From Streptomyces sp. JB150 (lineage in GTDB: Bacteria; Actinomycetota; Actinomycetes; Streptomycetales; Streptomycetaceae): a stretch of DNA of 64,000 nt. A program made the position numbers and the translations under genes. The stretch lies in NCBI RefSeq assembly GCF_011193355.1, contig NZ_CP049780.1, positions 5,600,445 to 5,664,444 on the forward strand, written 5' to 3'. Positions 9,952 to 19,348 of this stretch are shown here, piece by piece; positions within the stretch are counted from its first letter, which is position 1, and every line of letters starts with the position of its first letter. The notes beneath the pieces were generated by a model that worked only from the letters and a program-made list of their open reading frames with translations, was not told the origin of the DNA and made no database searches.

Positions 9952-10632
9952 ATGGTGCAGAAGGCCAAGATCCTCCTGGTCGATGACCGGCCGGAGAATC
10001 TGCTGGCGCTGGAGGCGATCCTCTCTGCGCTCGATCAGACGCTGGTGCGGGCATCGTCCGGGGAGGAAGCGCTCAAAGCACTGCTCACGGACGATTTCGC
10101 GGTCATTCTGCTGGATGTCCAGATGCCGGGCATGGACGGTTTCGAGACCGCCGCCCACATCAAGCGGCGTGAACGGACGCGGGACATCCCGATCATCTTC
10201 CTCACCGCGATCAACCACGGACCGCACCACACCTTCCGCGGGTACGCGGCGGGCGCGGTGGACTACATCTCCAAGCCGTTCGACCCGTGGGTGCTGCGCG
10301 CGAAGGTCTCGGTCTTCGTCGAGCTGTACATGAAGAACTGCCAGCTCAGGGAGCAGGCGGCGCTGCTGCGGCTCCAGTTGGAGGGCGGCGGCAAGGGCGC
10401 GGTCGGCAGCGGCAAGGAGGCCGCCGGACTGCTCGCGGAGCTGTCCGCGCGCCTCGCGGCGGTCGAGGAGCAGGCCGAGGCGCTGTCCAAGCAGCTCGAC
10501 GACGAGTCGGCGGACGCGGCCGTGGTCGCCACGGCGGCGCACCTGGAGCGCAAGCTGACCGGGCTGCGGCGGGCGCTGGACGCGCTGGAGCCGGGGACCG
10601 GCGGGGTGTCGTCGGTGCCCTCGCAGGGCTGA
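9952..10632 (+). CDS. osaB: OsaB-like response regulator with coiled-coil output
   Basis: 226 residues. The receiver domain occupies ~1-125 (ILLVDDRPENLLALEAI, phospho-acceptor about D55 in LLDVQMPGMDG, switch Thr in IIFLTAI, Lys in YISKPFDP). It is followed by an Ala/Glu/Leu-rich helical region (~130-215) that looks like coiled coil. No DNA-binding domain is seen, so output is probably by protein contact. The ATG at 9952 is preceded by GAGGAGGGCGGGCC. It lies 285 bases after osaA, leaving room for its own promoter. OsaB is needed for growth under osmotic stress in S. coelicolor. Confidence 0.9.
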   Translation: MVQKAKILLVDDRPENLLALEAILSALDQTLVRASSGEEALKALLTDDFAVILLDVQMPGMDGFETAAHIKRRERTRDIPIIFLTAINHGPHHTFRGYAAGAVDYISKPFDPWVLRAKVSVFVELYMKNCQLREQAALLRLQLEGGGKGAVGSGKEAAGLLAELSARLAAVEEQAEALSKQLDDESADAAVVATAAHLERKLTGLRRALDALEPGTGGVSSVPSQG

Positions 10633-10847
10633 GCGCACCGCTCGGAACGGCCGCTCGCGCAGGCGTGGTTGGCGGGTGCGGCCGGATGCGCGCTCCGCGC
10701 GCGGGAGACGGTAATCCGGCGTCCGTGCGGAGCGGCGGCCGTTCGCCATGAGCACGCGTCAGTTTCCGGCCCGCGCAAGGGCGACACGAACGGGTGAAGC
10801 AGGAGGCACACGTGTCCCCTGTCGGCTCCCCCGGTAACCTCACACCT

Positions 10848-13613
10848 ATGGCCTCACGTCCCTCCGCAGCCAAGAAGCAGCCCGCGAAGAAGGCGGCCGC
10901 TCCCATGAAGGCTCCGGCGCGGAAGGCCGCGGCGAAGAAGGCCCCCGTGAAGAAGGCTCCGGCCAAGAAGGCGCCCGCGCGGAAGGCCGCGGCGAAGAAG
11001 GCCGCGCCGCCGAGGCCGGCGCCCAGCCCCACCGGGGGCGTCTACCGGCTCGTCCGCGCGGTCTGGCTCGGCCTCGCGCACGCCGTCGGCGCCGTGTTCC
11101 GCGGCATAGGACAGGGCGCGAAGAACCTCGACCCGGCGCACCGCAAGGACGGCGTCGCGCTGCTGCTGCTCGCCCTCGCGCTGATCGTCGCGGCGGGCAC
11201 CTGGTCCAACCTGCGCGGCCCCGTCGGCGACCTCGTCGAGATCATCGTGACGGGCGCCTTCGGCCGGCTCGACCTGCTCGTGCCGATCCTGCTCGCGGTG
11301 ATCGCCGTACGGTTCATCCGCCACCCCGAGCAGCCCGAGGCCAACGGCCGGATCGTGATCGGTCTGTCCGCGCTGCTCATCGGCGTGCTCGGGCAGGTCC
11401 ACATCGCCTGCGGCTCGCCCGCGCGCAGCGACGGCATGCAGGCCATAAGGGACTCCGGCGGCCTGATCGGCTGGGCCGCGGCGAGCCCGCTGACGTACAC
11501 CATGACCGAGGTGCTGGCCGTACCGCTGCTGGTGCTGCTGACCCTCTTCGGACTGCTCGTGGTCACCGCGACGCCGGTCAACGCGATCCCGCAGCGGCTG
11601 CGGCTGCTCGGTGTGCGGCTGGGCCTGGTCAGCGATCCCGAGCCGGACGAGTTCGTGGCGTACACGGACGACGACGAGCGCTACGACGAGCAGTGGCGCG
11701 AGACGGTCCCGGTGCGCCCGCGCAGGCGGGGGCCCGCCCCGGAGGCGTACGACCCCGACGGCGGGGAGCAGGAGGCCCCGTCGCGGCGCCGCGGCCGGTC
11801 CCGGCGGCCGGCGGTGCCGCAGCCCGAGACGGACCGGCAGATGGACGCCGTGGACGTCGCCGCGGCCGCCGCCGCGGCGCTCGACGGCGCCGTGCTGCAC
11901 GGCATGCCGCCGTCGCCGGTGGTCGCCGACCTCACCCAGGGCGTGCGGACCGAGGACCGCGAGCCGACGACCCCGACGGTGACGCCCGCCCCCACCCCGG
12001 CCGCCGCCCCGGCGCCGGTGCCGGCCGCGCGGCCCCGGCAGGAGCAGCCGAAGCCGGCGGTCCCCGACCTCACCAAGACGCCACCCAGCAAGCCCCGCGA
12101 CCTGCCCGCCCGCGCGGAGCAGCTCCAGCTGTCCGGCGACATCACCTACGCCCTTCCGTCGCTGGACCTGCTCACGCGGGGAGGCCCCGGCAAGGCGCGC
12201 AGCGCCGCCAACGACGCCGTCGTCGAGGCGCTGACCACCGTCTTCACCCAGTTCAAGGTCGACGCGCGGGTCACCGGCTTCACGCGCGGGCCGACGGTCA
12301 CGCGCTACGAGGTCGAGCTGGGCCCGGCCGTGAAGGTCGAGCGGATCACCGCGCTGACCAAGAACATCGCGTACGCCGTCGCCAGCCCGGACGTGCGGAT
12401 CATCAGCCCGATCCCCGGCAAGTCCGCGGTCGGCATCGAGATCCCGAACACCGACCGGGAGATGGTCAACCTCGGTGACGTGCTGCGGCTCGCGGAGTCG
12501 GCGGAGGACGACGACCCGATGCTGGTCGCCTTCGGCAAGGACGTCGAGGGCGGCTACGTCATGCACTCGCTGGCGAAGATGCCGCACATGCTGGTCGCGG
12601 GCGCCACCGGCTCCGGCAAGTCGTCCTGCATCAACTGCCTGATCACCTCGATCATGATGCGGGCGACCCCGGAGGACGTCCGGATGATCCTGGTCGACCC
12701 CAAGCGGGTGGAGCTGACGGCGTACGAGGGCATCCCGCACCTGATCACGCCGATCATCACCAACCCGAAGCGGGCCGCCGAGGCGCTGCAGTGGGTCGTA
12801 CGGGAGATGGACCTGCGGTACGACGACCTGGCGGCGTACGGCTACCGGCACATCGACGACTTCAACCGCGCGGTGCGCGAGGGGAAGGTCAAGCCGCCGG
12901 AGGGCAGCGAGCGGGAGCTGCAGCCGTATCCGTACCTGCTGGTGATCGTGGACGAGCTGGCCGACCTGATGATGGTGGCGCCGCGGGACGTCGAGGACGC
13001 CATCGTGCGGATCACGCAGCTCGCCCGCGCGGCCGGCATCCACCTGGTGCTGGCCACCCAGCGGCCGTCCGTCGACGTCGTCACCGGTCTGATCAAGGCG
13101 AACGTGCCCTCCCGGCTCGCCTTCGCCACCTCCTCGCTGGCCGACTCGCGAGTCATCCTCGACCAGCCGGGCGCCGAGAAGCTGATCGGCAAGGGCGACG
13201 GGCTGTTCCTGCCGATGGGCGCGAACAAGCCCACCCGTATGCAGGGCGCCTTCGTCACCGAGGCCGAGGTCGCGGCCGTCGTCCAGCACTGCAAGGACCA
13301 GATGGCGCCGGTCTTCCGGGACGACGTCGTCGTCGGGACCAAGCAGAAGAAGGAGATCGACGAGGACATCGGCGACGACCTCGACCTGCTGTGCCAGGCG
13401 GCCGAGCTGGTCGTCTCCACCCAGTTCGGGTCGACCTCGATGCTCCAGCGCAAGCTGCGCGTCGGCTTCGCCAAGGCGGGGCGGCTGATGGACCTGATGG
13501 AGTCCCGGAACATCGTGGGGCCCAGCGAGGGCTCGAAGGCGCGGGACGTGCTGGTGAAACCCGATGAGCTGGATGGCGTGCTGGCGATGATTCGTGGGGA
13601 GTCTGAAGCGTGA
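10848..13613 (+). CDS. ftsK: DNA translocase FtsK
   Basis: About 921 residues. The N-terminus is a Lys/Ala-rich repeat tail (KKAPVKKAPAKKAPARKAA), followed by four to five membrane helices (~100-250) and a Pro/Ala/acid linker. The motor domain has Walker A VAGATGSGKSSCIN (about residue 584) and Walker B LLVIVDELADLMM, and the C-terminal gamma winged helix ends with SRNIVGPSEGSKARDVLVKP. It pumps chromosomes through sporulation septa. The ATG at 10848 fits the family's usual start. However, an in-frame GTG at 10812 follows a perfect AGGAGG at five bases and would add 12 residues, so the start is open. Confidence 0.96.
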   Translation: MASRPSAAKKQPAKKAAAPMKAPARKAAAKKAPVKKAPAKKAPARKAAAKKAAPPRPAPSPTGGVYRLVRAVWLGLAHAVGAVFRGIGQGAKNLDPAHRKDGVALLLLALALIVAAGTWSNLRGPVGDLVEIIVTGAFGRLDLLVPILLAVIAVRFIRHPEQPEANGRIVIGLSALLIGVLGQVHIACGSPARSDGMQAIRDSGGLIGWAAASPLTYTMTEVLAVPLLVLLTLFGLLVVTATPVNAIPQRLRLLGVRLGLVSDPEPDEFVAYTDDDERYDEQWRETVPVRPRRRGPAPEAYDPDGGEQEAPSRRRGRSRRPAVPQPETDRQMDAVDVAAAAAAALDGAVLHGMPPSPVVADLTQGVRTEDREPTTPTVTPAPTPAAAPAPVPAARPRQEQPKPAVPDLTKTPPSKPRDLPARAEQLQLSGDITYALPSLDLLTRGGPGKARSAANDAVVEALTTVFTQFKVDARVTGFTRGPTVTRYEVELGPAVKVERITALTKNIAYAVASPDVRIISPIPGKSAVGIEIPNTDREMVNLGDVLRLAESAEDDDPMLVAFGKDVEGGYVMHSLAKMPHMLVAGATGSGKSSCINCLITSIMMRATPEDVRMILVDPKRVELTAYEGIPHLITPIITNPKRAAEALQWVVREMDLRYDDLAAYGYRHIDDFNRAVREGKVKPPEGSERELQPYPYLLVIVDELADLMMVAPRDVEDAIVRITQLARAAGIHLVLATQRPSVDVVTGLIKANVPSRLAFATSSLADSRVILDQPGAEKLIGKGDGLFLPMGANKPTRMQGAFVTEAEVAAVVQHCKDQMAPVFRDDVVVGTKQKKEIDEDIGDDLDLLCQAAELVVSTQFGSTSMLQRKLRVGFAKAGRLMDLMESRNIVGPSEGSKARDVLVKPDELDGVLAMIRGESEA

Positions 13614-13679
13614 GGACGGACGCTGGTGGTCCCGCGGATGCAACGCGATACTCCGGTTGCATGATCGTGACTCACCCGT

Positions 13680-13707
13680 AAGGGAACGGTGAGCAACCGT
13701 TTCCCTT
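13680..13707 (+). terminator. hairpin after ftsK
   Basis: AAGGGAACGGT pairs with ACCGTTTCCCTT (one bulged T) around a GAGCA loop, starting about 67 bases past the ftsK stop. There is no clear T run. Confidence 0.5.
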
Positions 13708-13870
13708 CGTCGCACGTCAAGTTGAGGGAAACGAGAACCGCGTACCCGACCGTCGGGACGACCGGCCATTCCGATGGCGTACAAAGTCCTACCGCCCGGT
13801 TGCCCCACCCTTTCGCACCCCCCCTAGACTGAACCTCCAGCAGGTGGCTACACGCTCGAAAGGCGCCCCC

Positions 13871-14728
13871 GTGTCCATCGGCAACTCCCCTGAAGACGAG
13901 CGTCCGTTCGATGACGTAACCGACGTTTCCGACGTTCCCGAGAAGCCCCGCACCTCCATCGGCCGTGCCCTGCGGCAGGCCCGTATCGCGGCCGGGCTGA
14001 CCGTCGACGACATCAGTACCGCCACCCGCGTCCGGATCGCGATCGTGCACGCGATCGAGGCCGACGACTTCGCGCCCTGTGGCGGCGACGTCTACGCCCG
14101 CGGCCACATCAGGACCCTGGCCAAGGCCGTCCACCTGGATCCGGCGCCGCTGATCGAGCAGTACGACGCCGAGCACGGCGGCCGGCCGGCGCCCACCCCC
14201 GCCGCACCCCTGTTCGAGGCGGAACGCATCCGCCCGGAGCGGCGGGGGCCGAACTGGACCGCTGCCATGGTCGCCGCGATCGTCGCCGTCGTCGGCTTCG
14301 TCGGGTTCACCGTCTTCAAGGGCGGCTCCGACGGCGGCGCCGAGGCCCAGGTGGCCGAGGGCGCCACGCCGACGCAGAGCGGGAGCGCCTCGCCCGGCGC
14401 CGGCGACGGCAAGACCTCCGTCCCGAAGCCGGACCCGACCGAGAGCGCCATCGCCGCCGCCCCGCAGGACAAGGTCACCGTGCAGGTCAGCGCGGTCGAC
14501 GGACGCAGCTGGATCTCGGCCAAGGACCACAACGGCCGGCTGCTCTTCGACGGGCTGCTCAAGCAGGGCGACTCCAAGACCTTCCAGGACAGCTCCAAGA
14601 TCAACCTGGTGCTCGGCGACGCGGGCGCCATCCAGCTCTACGTCAACGGCAAGAAGATCGAGGACGACTTCCAGCCGGGCGCCGTGGAGCGGCTGACGTA
14701 CACCAAGGGTGACCCCCAGGTCGGATAA
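13871..14728 (+). CDS. RodZ-like HTH membrane protein (DUF4115 type)
   Basis: 285 residues. An N-terminal HTH_25 domain (~35-105, SIGRALRQARIAAGLTVDDI, then GGDVYARGHIRTLAKAVHLD) is followed by one transmembrane helix (~137-158, AAMVAAIVAVVGFVGFTVF). A Ser/Pro/Gly linker leads to a C-terminal DUF4115 beta domain (VQVSAVDGRSWISAKD ... INLVLGDAGAIQLYVNGK). This is the RodZ architecture; in Streptomyces the gene regularly follows ftsK. The GTG at 13871 has GAAAGG seven bases upstream; an upstream GTG at 13844 lacks a site. A role in cell shape or wall assembly is inferred from RodZ. Confidence 0.82.
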   Translation: MSIGNSPEDERPFDDVTDVSDVPEKPRTSIGRALRQARIAAGLTVDDISTATRVRIAIVHAIEADDFAPCGGDVYARGHIRTLAKAVHLDPAPLIEQYDAEHGGRPAPTPAAPLFEAERIRPERRGPNWTAAMVAAIVAVVGFVGFTVFKGGSDGGAEAQVAEGATPTQSGSASPGAGDGKTSVPKPDPTESAIAAAPQDKVTVQVSAVDGRSWISAKDHNGRLLFDGLLKQGDSKTFQDSSKINLVLGDAGAIQLYVNGKKIEDDFQPGAVERLTYTKGDPQVG

Positions 14729-14821
14729 GCATCCGCAGCAGGGGAAGCCGGTACGGGGTTGGCCAAGATCGGTCAACCCCGTCGACGTGGGGTGTCCGCG
14801 GGACGAAGTAGTCTTGAGCCC

Positions 14822-16294
14822 ATGCCTGAACGCCGTACCGTCGCACTGGTCACCCTTGGCTGCGCCCGTAACGAGGTGGACTCGGAGGAGCTGGCAGGCC
14901 GTTTGGAGGCGGACGGCTGGCAGCTCGTCGAGGACGCCGCGGACGCCGATGTCGCCGTGGTCAACACCTGCGGCTTCGTCGACGCCGCGAAGAAGGACTC
15001 CGTCGACGCGCTGCTGGAGGCCAACGACCTGAAGAACCACGGCAGGACCCAGGCCGTGGTCGCGGTCGGCTGCATGGCCGAGCGGTACGGCAAGGAGCTG
15101 GCCGAGGCCCTGCCCGAGGCCGACGGCGTGCTCGGCTTCGACGACTACGCCGACATCTCCGACCGCCTCCAGACCATCCTCAGCGGCGGCATCCACGCCG
15201 CCCACACCCCGCGCGACCGCCGCAAGCTGCTGCCGATCAGCCCGGCCAAGCGCCAGGAGTCCGCGGCGGAGGTCGCCCTTCCGGGGCACGCGCCCGCCGA
15301 CCTTCCCGAGGGCCTGGCCCCCGCCTCCGGCCCGCGCGCGCCGCTGCGCCGCCGGCTGGACGGCTCCCCGGTCGCCTCGGTGAAGCTGGCCTCCGGCTGC
15401 GACCGGCGCTGCACCTTCTGCGCCATCCCGTCCTTCCGCGGCTCCTTCATCTCGCGCCGCCCGAGCGACGTGCTCAACGAGACGCGGTGGCTCGCCGAGC
15501 AGGGCGTGAAGGAGATCATGCTGGTCTCCGAGAACAACACCTCCTACGGCAAGGACCTCGGCGACATCCGCCTGCTGGAGTCCCTGCTGCCCGAGCTGGC
15601 CGAGGTCGACGGCATCGAGCGGGTGCGCGTCAGCTACCTGCAGCCCGCCGAGATGCGCCCCGGCCTGATCGACGTGCTGACCTCCACCCCGAAGGTCGCC
15701 CCCTACTTCGACCTCTCCTTCCAGCACTCGGCGCCCGACGTGCTGCGCGCGATGCGCCGCTTCGGTGACACCGACCGCTTCCTGGAGCTGTTGGACACCA
15801 TCCGGAGCAAGGCTCCCGAGGCCGGTGTGCGCTCCAACTTCATCGTCGGCTTCCCCGGCGAGACCGAGGCCGACCTGGCCGAGCTGGAGCGCTTCCTGAA
15901 CCACGCGCGCCTGGACGCCATCGGCGTCTTCGGCTACTCCGACGAGGAGGGCACCGAGGCCGCGACGTACGACAACAAGCTCGACGAGGACGTCGTCGCC
16001 GAACGCCTGGCCCGCCTCTCCCGGCTGGCCGAGGAACTGGTCTCGCAGCGCGCCGAGGAGCGCGTGGGCTCGACCGTGCGCGTCCTGGTCGAGTCGGTCG
16101 ACGACGAGGACGGCGTCTACGGCCGTGCGGCGCACCAGGCGCCCGAGACGGACGGACAGGTGCTGCTGACGAGCGGCGAGGGCCTGAGTGTCGGTCTTAT
16201 GGTCGAGGCGAAGGTGGTCGGTACCGAGGGTGTCGACCTGGTGGCCGAGCCGCTGGCGGGCCATCCCGGAGGCAGCGAGGAGGCGGGCAGATGA
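14822..16294 (+). CDS. rimO: ribosomal protein uS12 methylthiotransferase RimO
   Basis: 490 residues. The N-terminal UPF0004 domain ([42 protein letters not shown]) carries three cysteines for one [4Fe-4S] cluster. The radical-SAM core has [19 protein letters not shown] (CxxxCxxC). A C-terminal TRAM domain is present ([19 protein letters not shown]). RimO adds a methylthio group to an aspartate of ribosomal protein S12. The NPC-type start [14 protein letters not shown] at 14822 is the family's usual one. Its stop overlaps the pgsA start (ATGA). Confidence 0.95.
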   Translation: MPERRTVALVTLGCARNEVDSEELAGRLEADGWQLVEDAADADVAVVNTCGFVDAAKKDSVDALLEANDLKNHGRTQAVVAVGCMAERYGKELAEALPEADGVLGFDDYADISDRLQTILSGGIHAAHTPRDRRKLLPISPAKRQESAAEVALPGHAPADLPEGLAPASGPRAPLRRRLDGSPVASVKLASGCDRRCTFCAIPSFRGSFISRRPSDVLNETRWLAEQGVKEIMLVSENNTSYGKDLGDIRLLESLLPELAEVDGIERVRVSYLQPAEMRPGLIDVLTSTPKVAPYFDLSFQHSAPDVLRAMRRFGDTDRFLELLDTIRSKAPEAGVRSNFIVGFPGETEADLAELERFLNHARLDAIGVFGYSDEEGTEAATYDNKLDEDVVAERLARLSRLAEELVSQRAEERVGSTVRVLVESVDDEDGVYGRAAHQAPETDGQVLLTSGEGLSVGLMVEAKVVGTEGVDLVAEPLAGHPGGSEEAGR

Positions 16295-17475
16295 CCGGAG
16301 TGCCGGCGGCCGCGGGCGGTTCCGCCCGGGCGAACGGCCCGGCCGCGGCGTCCACCGCCCCGGGGCCGGGCACGGTGGGCGGCGCCGCCGCTCAGGGGCC
16401 GGGCGGGCCGGGTGCCGGAGCCGGGGTGGCCGCCGCCGCGGTGGTCGGGGACGTCTCGCGGGGGGAGGCCGTGGGCGTCTCCGGGGGTGCTGCCGGTGTG
16501 CCCGGGGGTGTTGCCGGCGGTCCCGACGGTTCTGCCGGTGGTCTGTCCGCGAGTGCGTCGGGAGATGCGGCCGGGGGTCCTTCCGGCGGGTCGTCCGAGG
16601 AGGCGGCCGGTGGCGCGTCGGGCGGCGCGTCCGGCGGTGGCTCGGGTGCGGGGGCCGGGAGCGGGGCGCGGGCGGCGTCCGGGAGTACGGCCGGTGCGGC
16701 GTCCCGGAGTGCGGCTGGTCCGGGGCGCCGCACCGGGGCCGGTCCGGTGGCCGGGAACGCGGTTGGTCCGGTGGCCGGACATGATGTCGGAGGTGCTGCC
16801 GGGGACGTGGCCGGGAGCGCGGCGGGCGGGGGCGCCGGAGGTGCGCGGCCGGCGCGGGGCGGCAAGATCGCCGCTGCCGCGGTGAACCAGGCGAGCGTCT
16901 GGAACATCGCCAACCTGCTGACCATGCTGCGGCTGGTCCTGGTGCCGGCCTTCGTCGCGCTGATGCTGGCCGAGGGCGGCTACGACCCGGCGTGGCGCTC
17001 GCTCGCCTGGGCGGCCTTCGCCATCGCCATGATCACCGACCTCTTCGACGGCCATCTGGCGCGCGCCTACAACCTCGTCACCGACTTCGGGAAGATCGCC
17101 GACCCCATCGCCGACAAGGCGATCATGGGAGCGGCGCTGATCTGTCTCTCGGCGCTGGGCGACCTGCCGTGGTGGGTGACGGCGGTGATCCTCGGACGTG
17201 AGGTCGGGATCACACTGATGCGCTTTCTCGTCATTCGCTACGGGGTCATCCCGGCGAGCCGGGGCGGCAAGCTCAAGACCCTCACCCAGGGCGTGGCCGT
17301 CGGGATGTACGTGCTGGCGCTGACCGGATGGCTGGCCACCCTCCGCTTCTGGGTGATGGCGGCGGCGGTCGTTTTGACCGTCGTGACCGGGCTGGACTAT
17401 GTGAGACAAGCCATTGTGCTGCGCAGGCGGGGAATCGCCGCGCGCAAGGCCGCGTTGGAGGAGACGGAAGGGTGA
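16291..17475 (+). CDS. pgsA: CDP-diacylglycerol-glycerol-3-phosphate phosphatidyltransferase with long disordered N-terminus
   Basis: 394 residues. The last ~200 are a normal CDP-alcohol phosphatidyltransferase with several membrane helices. The signature is present as [19 protein letters not shown] followed by IADPIADK (D-x2-D-G-x2-A-R-x8-9-G-x3-D-x3-D). The first ~195 are almost only Gly, Ala, Ser, Pro and Val, which is about twice the usual extra length. PgsA makes phosphatidylglycerol phosphate at the membrane. The ATG overlaps the rimO stop, so the extension is in frame from a translationally coupled start. GTG or ATG starts nearer the enzyme core exist, but none stands out. Confidence 0.9.
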   Translation: MTGVPAAAGGSARANGPAAASTAPGPGTVGGAAAQGPGGPGAGAGVAAAAVVGDVSRGEAVGVSGGAAGVPGGVAGGPDGSAGGLSASASGDAAGGPSGGSSEEAAGGASGGASGGGSGAGAGSGARAASGSTAGAASRSAAGPGRRTGAGPVAGNAVGPVAGHDVGGAAGDVAGSAAGGGAGGARPARGGKIAAAAVNQASVWNIANLLTMLRLVLVPAFVALMLAEGGYDPAWRSLAWAAFAIAMITDLFDGHLARAYNLVTDFGKIADPIADKAIMGAALICLSALGDLPWWVTAVILGREVGITLMRFLVIRYGVIPASRGGKLKTLTQGVAVGMYVLALTGWLATLRFWVMAAAVVLTVVTGLDYVRQAIVLRRRGIAARKAALEETEG

Positions 17476-18029
17476 GGTCCACGGCCGCCGACATCGCCGT
17501 CGACGTGGTGCGACTACTCCGAGTGAGGGGCGAGACGGTCGCCGTCGCCGAGTCCCTGACCGGTGGACTGGTCGCCGCGGAACTCACGGCGGTTCCGGGT
17601 GCGTCCAAGGTGTTCCGGGGTTCCGTGACGCCGTACGCGACCGAGCTGAAGCACCGGCTGCTGGGCGTCGACGCGACTTTGCTGGCCCGGCGCGGTGCGG
17701 TGAACGCGCAGGTCGCGGCTCAGATGGCAGCCGGAGTACGGAAGGCGCTGGGCGCCGACTGGGGCATCGCGACCACCGGTGTGGCCGGCCCCGAACCCCA
17801 GGACGGGCAACCCGTGGGGACGGTTTTCGTGGGCCTCGACGGGCCGGGTGCGGCCGGTTCCGGTTCTGCCGGTGGCGGAAAAGTGGAGTCGCTGCGGTTG
17901 AACGGCGACCGCGCGGAAATTCGTATGGAGAGTGTACGGAGCGTACTCGCACTCCTTCTGAAGGAGCTGGCGAGCGAACAGACCGGGAATGAGCGGGCAC
18001 AGGATACGGAACAGAACGGGGGGTTTTGA
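17472..18029 (+). CDS. CinA C-terminal domain protein (NMN amidohydrolase PncC family)
   Basis: 185 residues, the stand-alone CinA C-terminal domain. Signatures are VAVAESLTGGLVAAELTAVP, VFRGSVTPYATELKHRLLGV and GIATTGVAGPEPQ followed by PVGTVFVGL. Family members deamidate nicotinamide mononucleotide in NAD recycling. The N-terminal molybdopterin-binding half of full CinA is absent, as usual for this family in actinobacteria. The GTG start overlaps the pgsA stop (GTGA), making a coupled rimO-pgsA-cinA unit. A Gly/Ser insertion (GPGAAGSGSAGGGK) sits in the last third. Confidence 0.9.
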   Translation: MRSTAADIAVDVVRLLRVRGETVAVAESLTGGLVAAELTAVPGASKVFRGSVTPYATELKHRLLGVDATLLARRGAVNAQVAAQMAAGVRKALGADWGIATTGVAGPEPQDGQPVGTVFVGLDGPGAAGSGSAGGGKVESLRLNGDRAEIRMESVRSVLALLLKELASEQTGNERAQDTEQNGGF

Positions 18030-18138
18030 TGTTTGCAGCCCTGAGTGAACACGACATCGCTCCCCGCACGGCCGCGGCGCGAGGCGGTACGGTGGGGCGT
18101 GAAGGATGCGGCTACGCGGTCCGAGGAGGGAGCCACCG

Positions 18139-18519
18139 ATGATTCTGCTCCGTCGCCTGTTGGGTGACGTGCTGCGTCGGCAGCGCCAGCGCCAGGGCCG
18201 TACTCTGCGCGAAGTCTCCTCGTCCGCCCGAGTCTCACTCGGCTATCTCTCCGAGGTGGAGCGGGGGCAGAAGGAGGCTTCCTCCGAACTGCTCGCCGCC
18301 ATCTGCGACGCGCTGGACGTACGGATGTCCGAGCTGATGCGGGAAGTGAGCGACGAGCTCGCCCTCGCCGAGCTGGCCCAGTCCGCTGCGGCCACCCCCA
18401 GTGAGTCTGTGCCCACGCCGGTTCGTCCGATGCTGGGCTCCGTTTCGGTGACCGGCGTGCCACCGGAACGGGTGACCATCAAGGCGCCCGCCGAAGCGGT
18501 GGACGTGGTCGCCGCGTGA
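18139..18519 (+). CDS. clgR: ClgR-type XRE transcriptional regulator
   Basis: 126 residues with one HTH_3 domain (~10-68, [20 protein letters not shown] then [18 protein letters not shown]). A flexible tail ends in ...VDVVAA. ClgR activates clp and lon protease genes in actinobacteria and is itself degraded through its C-terminal Ala-Ala; that ending is visible here. Location after pgsA and cinA is the conserved ClgR position in actinobacteria. The start ATG at 18139 has GGAGGGAG about nine bases upstream. Confidence 0.88.
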   Translation: MILLRRLLGDVLRRQRQRQGRTLREVSSSARVSLGYLSEVERGQKEASSELLAAICDALDVRMSELMREVSDELALAELAQSAAATPSESVPTPVRPMLGSVSVTGVPPERVTIKAPAEAVDVVAA

Positions 18520-18556
18520 GTGCGGCGCGGCGCCGAACGAATGTCGTGTGACGTGT

Positions 18557-18574
18557 GAGCCCCGGCCGGGGCTT
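18557..18574 (+). terminator. hairpin after clgR
   Basis: AGCCCCGG/CCGGGGCT is a perfect GC-rich inverted repeat 40 bases past clgR. It is followed by a second inverted repeat (CCCGGGAGAGCCCGGG) and a short GGGGTTTT tail. Confidence 0.5.
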
Positions 18575-18664
18575 CCCCGGGAGAGCCCGGGGGAGTGGTC
18601 GGGGTTTTCGCGTATCCGGACGGTGAGGTTCAGCTCCCGGTCCGCGTGGCCTTGTTGGCGGGTA

Positions 18665-18689
18665 GGTTTTTTGCTCCGTTTGCCGGATA
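18665..18689 (+). promoter_or_regulatory. possible sigma-B-like promoter of the dps gene
   Basis: GGTTTT, a 14-base spacer, then GGATAT, ending 56 bases before the dps start. It resembles the stress sigma-B pattern (GNNT, 14-16 bases, GGGTAY), but the match is imperfect. The call depends on Dps being a stress gene. Confidence 0.25.
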
Positions 18690-18745
18690 TGTGTGTTCAG
18701 GTCATCGTGGAGTAGCCACGACCGGGTGAACCAACGGAGGTGCGG

Positions 18746-19222
18746 ATGAACGTCGTCGAGAGCCCGCTGTCCGAGACGGACCTGAAAACCGTCGCCGACG
18801 CCCTGCAGGGCGCCCTCGTCGACCTGGTGGACCTGGCGCTGGTGGCGAAGCAAGTGCACTGGAACGTCGTGGGGCCCCGGTTCCGGTCCGTGCACCTCCA
18901 GCTGGACGAGGTCGTGGGCACCGCGCGGACGCACTCCGACACCGTCGCCGAGCGGGCCTCCGCGCTGGGCGTCTCCCCGGACGGGCGGGCCGCGACGGTG
19001 ACCGCCGGCAGCGGCATCGGCGAGGTCCCCGGCGGCTGGGTCAAGGACGAGGACGCGGTACGGGTCCTCGTGGACGCGCTGGGCGCGGTCATCGCCCGGA
19101 TGCGGGAACGCGTGGAGAGCACCGCGGAGCCCGACCCGGTGTCGCAGGACATCTTCATCCAGATCACCGCCGACCTCGAGAAGCATCACTGGATGTTCCA
19201 GGCGGAGAACGTGAACGTGTGA
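18746..19222 (+). CDS. dpsC: Dps-family DNA-binding/ferritin-like protein
   Basis: 158 residues, one ferritin-like four-helix domain. The Dps ferroxidase signature is clear: KQVHWNVVGPRFRSVHLQLD followed by E (H, H, D, E ligands across the dimer). No lysine-rich N- or C-terminal DNA-binding tail is visible. The short N-terminus and position after clgR match the third Dps paralogue, DpsC, of S. coelicolor; the paralogue letter is inferred from context. It stores iron and protects DNA from oxidative damage. GGAGG lies five bases before the ATG at 18746. Confidence 0.88.
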   Translation: MNVVESPLSETDLKTVADALQGALVDLVDLALVAKQVHWNVVGPRFRSVHLQLDEVVGTARTHSDTVAERASALGVSPDGRAATVTAGSGIGEVPGGWVKDEDAVRVLVDALGAVIARMRERVESTAEPDPVSQDIFIQITADLEKHHWMFQAENVNV

Positions 19223-19348
19223 CGCGCGGTGGGGTGAGAGGTGCGCCGGTGTGCCGTTGGTGCGCCCTCCCCGCGCTCGGAGTGGCCGTCTAGCGTCGGC
19301 CCTGTCGGGGTGTGACGGCGTTCTGGCGTCGGGCTGGAGGTGGCGGCC

